Origin: Akkermansia sp. | GTDB taxonomy: Bacteria > Verrucomicrobiota > Verrucomicrobiia > Verrucomicrobiales > Akkermansiaceae | DNA length: 48,728 nucleotides | NCBI GenBank assembly: GCA_017471985.1 | Contig: JAFURE010000050.1 | Location: 1 to 48,728 of the forward strand | Direction of reading: 5' to 3' | In this document: one piece after another, positions 45,162 through 48,728 of the stretch | Layout of the letters: each line of letters starts with the position of its first letter | How positions within the stretch are numbered: position 1 is the first letter of the stretch | Made by a program: the position numbers and the translations under genes | The notes under the pieces: model-generated | The model's database searches: none | What the model saw: only the letters and a program-made list of their open reading frames with translations | What the model was told of the DNA's origin: nothing

Positions 45162-45190
45162 AGTTTACACTTTTACTGTGCAGACGTCAA
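45162..45190 (-). promoter_or_regulatory. promoter of the rplX operon
   Basis: On the minus strand TTGACG (45185-45190), 17 bp, TAAACT (45162-45167). The leader is about 56 nt and begins with a perfect 6-bp hairpin (45135-45150). Confidence 0.8.
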
Positions 45191-45227
45191 GCACAATCTC
45201 AGATTTTGTGCATTTTTTTCACAAAAA

Positions 45228-46610
45228 TCAGCAACTCCCCTGCTCAAATACCCTGCGTCGGGTACGAATAAAGCGCAGAGTCAGGATAACAGCCGAAATG
45301 GTAAGCGCCACAATAAAACTCACCCAGGCACCGGCTGCCCCCATGGCAGGCACGATGACATCCGTACGAATGAGCAGGAACGAGAGCGGCAACCCCACAA
45401 TCCAGTAGCTCGAAATATTGCTCCAGGTGATGATTGCTGTATCGTGGCAGCCACGCAGCAGCCCCGACATGAGCACCTGCGTGGCATCGGGTATCTGGTA
45501 CACGGCGCAGAATACCAGCAGAACAGAGGCCAGTGATATAATCTCCTCAGAATTGGTGTAAAGCCCCACAATATCCCTGCGGAACAGTATGGTAAGCACC
45601 ATGAAAATCGAAACCAGAGTATAAGTCACCACCAGCAGAGTGCGTACCATGGCATTAAAATCCACCCTGCGGCGGGCGCCGACGTGATAGGCCGCGCGTA
45701 TGGAGGCGGCAATTCCGAGACTCAGCGGTAGCATGAAGATGATACCGCTCAGGTTGATGGCGACCTGCTGCGCACTCACCACCACTTCACCAAGGGGAGC
45801 AATGATGAGTGTAACGAGGTTAAAGAAACTCATTTCGCAGAGGGACGCCACACCCACCGGCAACCCCAGTCGCACGGTCTGACGAATAAGCGACCAGTCG
45901 GGACAACGCAGTGCGAGCATCTGCCGTGCCCTGCCCCGGTGCTGTCGGCTGCCCAACATAATGGCAAGCATGCAGAAGAACATGCACCAGTTCACAATGG
46001 CCGTTGCCAATCCGCAGCCGGAACCGCCGAGTGAAGGAACCGGCCCCCAACCGAACACGAAAATCATATTGAGGGGGATATTGATGAGCACACCACACAG
46101 GGATACAAACATAGCCGGGCGAGTCTGCCCATAGCCCTCGAAGTTGGCGACCACCACTCGCATGAGCATATTGCCGGGCACTCCGAGGAGCATGAACCAT
46201 ACGTAGCGCTGAGCTTTTGCCGCAAGCTCAGCATTATCGGTCACGTAGTTGAACACATACGAGGCCGCAAACATCAGCACCACCTCAACCACAGTCAGGC
46301 AAATAGCCAGCACCTTGCCGTTATTGAGGTACAAGCCGGCCTTACCATCGGCCCCGGCTCCACGCAGGCGGGATATCATGGCACTCAGAATAGTCAGCAC
46401 TACACCGCCAGCTATCATGATGGTACCCGATATTGAAAAGCCCATAGCCACAGCCGCCAAATCCACCTCGCCTTTCCAACCGGCCACCACGGTATCTGTC
46501 ACGCCCATACCCATGTGGAGTATATTCCCAATATAGAGCGGGAGCATCAACGCCATCAGGCGTCGCAGCTCGGTGCGGTCTATCCAGCTTCTCGTCGAGG
46601 AATTCTGCAT
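45228..46610 (-). CDS. MATE family multidrug/metabolite exporter
   Basis: A 460-residue, 12-helix protein of the MATE group. The N-terminal region (RRLMALMLPLYIGN, then GVTDTVVAGWKGEVDLAAVAMG) and the repeat in the second half (LGLPVGVASLCEMSFFN, ISAQQVAINLSG-like) follow the NorM family plan. MATE proteins expel cationic drugs or metabolites against H+ or Na+. The ATG at 46610 is preferred; a longer frame passes through tRNA-Glu and is not real. It lies downstream of the tRNA's terminator, and no clear promoter is seen. Confidence 0.87.
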   Translation of the reverse strand: MQNSSTRSWIDRTELRRLMALMLPLYIGNILHMGMGVTDTVVAGWKGEVDLAAVAMGFSISGTIMIAGGVVLTILSAMISRLRGAGADGKAGLYLNNGKVLAICLTVVEVVLMFAASYVFNYVTDNAELAAKAQRYVWFMLLGVPGNMLMRVVVANFEGYGQTRPAMFVSLCGVLINIPLNMIFVFGWGPVPSLGGSGCGLATAIVNWCMFFCMLAIMLGSRQHRGRARQMLALRCPDWSLIRQTVRLGLPVGVASLCEMSFFNLVTLIIAPLGEVVVSAQQVAINLSGIIFMLPLSLGIAASIRAAYHVGARRRVDFNAMVRTLLVVTYTLVSIFMVLTILFRRDIVGLYTNSEEIISLASVLLVFCAVYQIPDATQVLMSGLLRGCHDTAIITWSNISSYWIVGLPLSFLLIRTDVIVPAMGAAGAWVSFIVALTISAVILTLRFIRTRRRVFEQGSC

Positions 46611-46626
46611 GCTCTTATTCGGGCGC

Positions 46627-46655
46627 AAAAAAGCTCCATCATTCGATGGAGCTTT
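46627..46655 (-). terminator. terminator of tRNA-Glu
   Basis: On the minus strand AAAGCTCCATC GAAT GATGGAGCTTTTTT, an 8-10 bp stem with a T-run. Confidence 0.9.
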
Positions 46656-46663
46656 CAGTGTTA

Positions 46664-46737
46664 CATCTGGAACGGGATTCGAACCCGTGTTGCCCGCGTG
46701 AAAGGCGGGTGTCCTAGGCCGACTAGACGATCCAGAC
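46664..46737 (-). tRNA. tRNA-Glu (anticodon TTC)
   Basis: A 74-nt cloverleaf on the minus strand: acceptor GTCTGGA with TCCAGAT (first pair G-U), D-arm GTCTAGTCGGCCTAGGAC, anticodon stem-loop CCCGC CTTTCAC GCGGG with TTC in the loop, T-arm ACGGG TTCGAAT CCCGT and discriminator G. CCA is not encoded. It is followed by a terminator and preceded by a promoter with A-tracts. Confidence 0.96.
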
Positions 46738-46773
46738 ACTAGGTACAACTTCCGTTTCCGGTGCTGCGCAGGC

Positions 46774-46802
46774 AATTTAGCATACTGCAGGCACTTTGGC
46801 AA
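46774..46802 (-). promoter_or_regulatory. promoter of tRNA-Glu, with A-tract-rich upstream DNA
   Basis: On the minus strand TTGCCA (46797-46802), 17 bp, TAAATT (46774-46779). Immediately upstream, 46807-46873 is almost wholly A/T with runs of 5-7 A on the minus strand, several about 10-11 bp apart. Confidence 0.7.
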
Positions 46803-46897
46803 GCATTATTTTTAATTTTTATCGCATTTTTTTATTTTTATCTTGTTTTTTGTGCGTTTTTCACTGTTTTTTTCAGATTCATTCGTTGATACAACGT

Positions 46898-46930
46898 AAA
46901 AACCCGCCCCTGCTCAGAGCAGAGGCGGGT
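46898..46930 (-). terminator. terminator of the secretin gene
   Basis: A 13-bp stem, ACCCGCCTCTGCT with AGCAGGGGCGGGT, a 3-base loop and TTTTT on the minus strand. Confidence 0.92.
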
Positions 46931-46957
46931 CAGAATTACCAGTGAACCGGTTCCCTA

Positions 46958-48728
46958 TCAGGGATTGGCCAGGCCATCATCGGGGAAGAGGCTCGGGGCG
47001 CCGGTGCCGGCGGTGGGATTGTCACCCGTGCCTACGTCGCGCAGACGAGTGGGCTTGCCGGTCGGGTCAATCTTCTCGGCGGTCACGAAGATCATCAGGT
47101 TCTTACGAACGTGAGACTCGGCGTTGCTGCGGAAGAAGCGACCGATAAGGGGCAGGTCACCGAATACGGGCACCTTGTCCTCCACCTTCTGCACATTGTC
47201 CTCAATCATACCACCGATGGCGATGGTGTGACCGTCGTAGATGCAGGGGTTGGAGTTGATGTAGCGACGGCTGAAGATGGGCATATCGATACGGTTTTCC
47301 GTAAGGGTGATGTGCTCAATCTGAGTGTCGTTGGCCACACCGGCAGTGATGGGAGAGCCGTAGTTCACAAAACCTTCGAAGTTCACGACCTTAATTTCGA
47401 AGTGGTTGAACTTGATGATGTCGTTACCCTCGAGCTCGTCAACCTTAAAGCGCATCACGATACCAACTTCTTCAACAGCCCATTCGGAGGGGTTAGCCGG
47501 GGAGGCAATCGGCATGGACATGTTGTTGTTGTTGTTCCAGTTGTTGCCACCGTTGTTGTTGCTGGTGCTGCCGATTTCGGGAGCATCGTAAGCGGAGGGG
47601 TAAATGAAGCGACGAATCACCTCAATCTTGGCGCAACCGTTGTCGCCACCCTGGTCGCTTGCCAGAGGATCGGGCTCGGGAGTGTAGTCGAGCTCACCGG
47701 GGCGAGCTACCAGGCTGGGGGCAGACATGATGTCAACACCCTTCTTCTGGGACAGACCGCGCATAATCATCTGGAAGGACCCCTCGTCGTAGATACCGGA
47801 CAGGGACAGAATGCCGGGAGCAGCGGAGCGAGCGGTATTGGCTGCAGCAGAGCCGGAGGCCACCAGAGAGTCCATGGAGCTACCGGTCAGAGCGCCTGTA
47901 CCGGAGCGCAGACCGCCGGTCATCAGACCATTGGAGATAGCATCGGTGCCATCGGTCAGAGAGCTGTTGCTGTAGATGGGCCAGGAACCCTTATTGGAGT
48001 GGTTATTGGAGTATGCAGAACCACCGTTGGTCACGAAGTCGTTCATCGTGCGCAGGGGGTCAGAAGCAGTGCCGTTCACACCACCCAGATAGGTGCTGCC
48101 ATCGTTGGATACGGAGAAGGGATTGACCACCCAGTCGAAGCTGAGCTCTTCTTCGTTGGTCTGGGAGACCTCCACGAACTTGGCGCTCACCTTAATCATC
48201 TGGGGCATCTGGCGGCGGTACTCATTCACAGCCTCTTCCACAGCGTCCAAGTTGTTGGCTGTGTTCTCCACAGTCAGCATACCGGTACGGGGGGAGTACT
48301 GAGCGCTGGAGCCCTTCGGGAAAGCCACACCGGCGGCACGCAGGGTTGCCACGGCATCAAGCTTGGCCTTGGGAGCGGAGCTGTCACCGAACTCATCGCC
48401 CTCGTCCTCCTCGTCATCGCCACCTTCTTCGCCACCGGTGAAGAAGTCGCGGGATACCTTCCACTGGCGCTTGAACATGCGCTCTACACCGGCACCGGTC
48501 TGGTACACCACAATGGCGTTGTCCTCCACGCGGTACTGGCAGCCGGCCTGAGTGCAGATCATCTGCAGCAGTTCCTTGGCGGTCACACCCTGAACCTTCA
48601 GGCCGGGTACGATAGCCTCCTCGGGCGTGTTGTTCACAGCCACGGGCTCGGCTTCCTCGCCCTCCTCGTCCACCTCAGCAGCGGCGGGAGCGGGAGCGGT
48701 GCGGGGCTTCTCGAAAATGAAGTTAATC
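46958..48728 (-). CDS. secretin (type II/IV pilus-type outer-membrane channel), partial
   Basis: At least 590 residues; the frame is open through the right edge, so the 5' part is missing. From the edge it reads INFIFEKPRTAPAP, an acidic linker, a secretin/STN-like N-domain (GVTAKELLQMICTQAGCQYR), then an NolW-type region and a secretin core with the segments ITLTENRIDMPIFSRR, GGMIEDNVQKVEDKVPVFGD and LPLIGRFF, ending NLMIFVTAEKIDPTG. Secretins form 12-16-meric gated rings for pili or protein export. Ser/Gly/Asn-rich inserts lie in the middle (around residues 200-275 and 375-400 of the visible part), one of them an Asn-run. A strong terminator follows. Confidence 0.9.
   Translation of the reverse strand, partial: INFIFEKPRTAPAPAAAEVDEEGEEAEPVAVNNTPEEAIVPGLKVQGVTAKELLQMICTQAGCQYRVEDNAIVVYQTGAGVERMFKRQWKVSRDFFTGGEEGGDDEEDEGDEFGDSSAPKAKLDAVATLRAAGVAFPKGSSAQYSPRTGMLTVENTANNLDAVEEAVNEYRRQMPQMIKVSAKFVEVSQTNEEELSFDWVVNPFSVSNDGSTYLGGVNGTASDPLRTMNDFVTNGGSAYSNNHSNKGSWPIYSNSSLTDGTDAISNGLMTGGLRSGTGALTGSSMDSLVASGSAAANTARSAAPGILSLSGIYDEGSFQMIMRGLSQKKGVDIMSAPSLVARPGELDYTPEPDPLASDQGGDNGCAKIEVIRRFIYPSAYDAPEIGSTSNNNGGNNWNNNNNMSMPIASPANPSEWAVEEVGIVMRFKVDELEGNDIIKFNHFEIKVVNFEGFVNYGSPITAGVANDTQIEHITLTENRIDMPIFSRRYINSNPCIYDGHTIAIGGMIEDNVQKVEDKVPVFGDLPLIGRFFRSNAESHVRKNLMIFVTAEKIDPTGKPTRLRDVGTGDNPTAGTGAPSLFPDDGLANP

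Noticed and set aside
46611..46802. N-terminal extension of the MATE protein across tRNA-Glu
   Set aside because: The longer frame runs through the tRNA and its terminator, so the start at 46610 is preferred.

Overview
The window looks like chromosome of a Verrucomicrobiota bacterium, probably Akkermansia or a close relative. This is an inference from gene content: a sodium-pumping methylmalonyl-CoA decarboxylase cluster of the succinate-to-propionate route, divergent and scattered biosynthetic genes, a secretin of the type seen in this phylum, and start regions that almost never carry a Shine-Dalgarno sequence. No rRNA or CRISPR array is present. There is one tRNA (Glu) and one small SRP RNA, which I identified from its conserved apical loop and closing stem.

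Layout. 1-382 is AT-rich and non-coding. 383-4780 holds an M42 aminopeptidase and an acyltransferase-3 membrane protein, then histidinol dehydrogenase on the minus strand, a small AP2-like protein and a MauE/DoxX membrane protein. 5000-8390 is a tandem pair of HtrA-like proteins: the first has an intact triad and a 17-unit PEPT stalk, the second is a lipoprotein with a lost active site. 8460-16670 (minus) is a solitary phage-like module of three genes: a 416-residue coiled-coil protein, a protein of about 1785 residues, and an intact terminase large subunit. No capsid, portal or integrase gene lies beside it. 16857-18301 carries infA divergent from rplM-rpsI. 18464-22925 carries an Lrp regulator with an aminotransferase, a 520-bp inverted-repeat element that encodes a four-helix-bundle protein, a CAAX-protease-like protein, a DUF4126 protein and a nucleotidyltransferase. 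23119-27096 is the biotin-dependent Na+ decarboxylase operon. The SRP RNA, a small DNA-binding-like protein and rpmB follow on the minus strand.

28362-37321 is a MoxR/Bat (aerotolerance-type) operon with fused BatB-BatC and BatD-BatE proteins, ending in a DUF4105 protein. 37402-39853 carries purN and thiC, and 39999-45099 a stripped spc operon (rplX, rplE, rpsH, rplF, rplR, rpsE, rplO, secY) that lacks rpsN, rpmD and rplN. A MATE exporter, tRNA-Glu and a truncated secretin gene complete the window.

The most interesting signal is global. Seven genes (M42, hisD, MauE, HtrA, Lrp, purN, thiC) have good sigma70-type promoters whose -10 box ends only 6-11 bases before the start codon. Their mRNAs should therefore be leaderless or almost so. 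Ribosomal and tRNA genes instead have A-tract-rich upstream regions and, for the proteins, leaders of about 50 nt. Two proteins that act near the mRNA path of the 30S subunit, IF-1 and S5, both carry arginine/glycine-rich N-terminal tails of about 42-44 residues. I suggest that these facts are connected as a non-canonical translation-initiation system. The isolated packaging/ejection-like module and the heptad-repeat element are the other two candidates for something undescribed.
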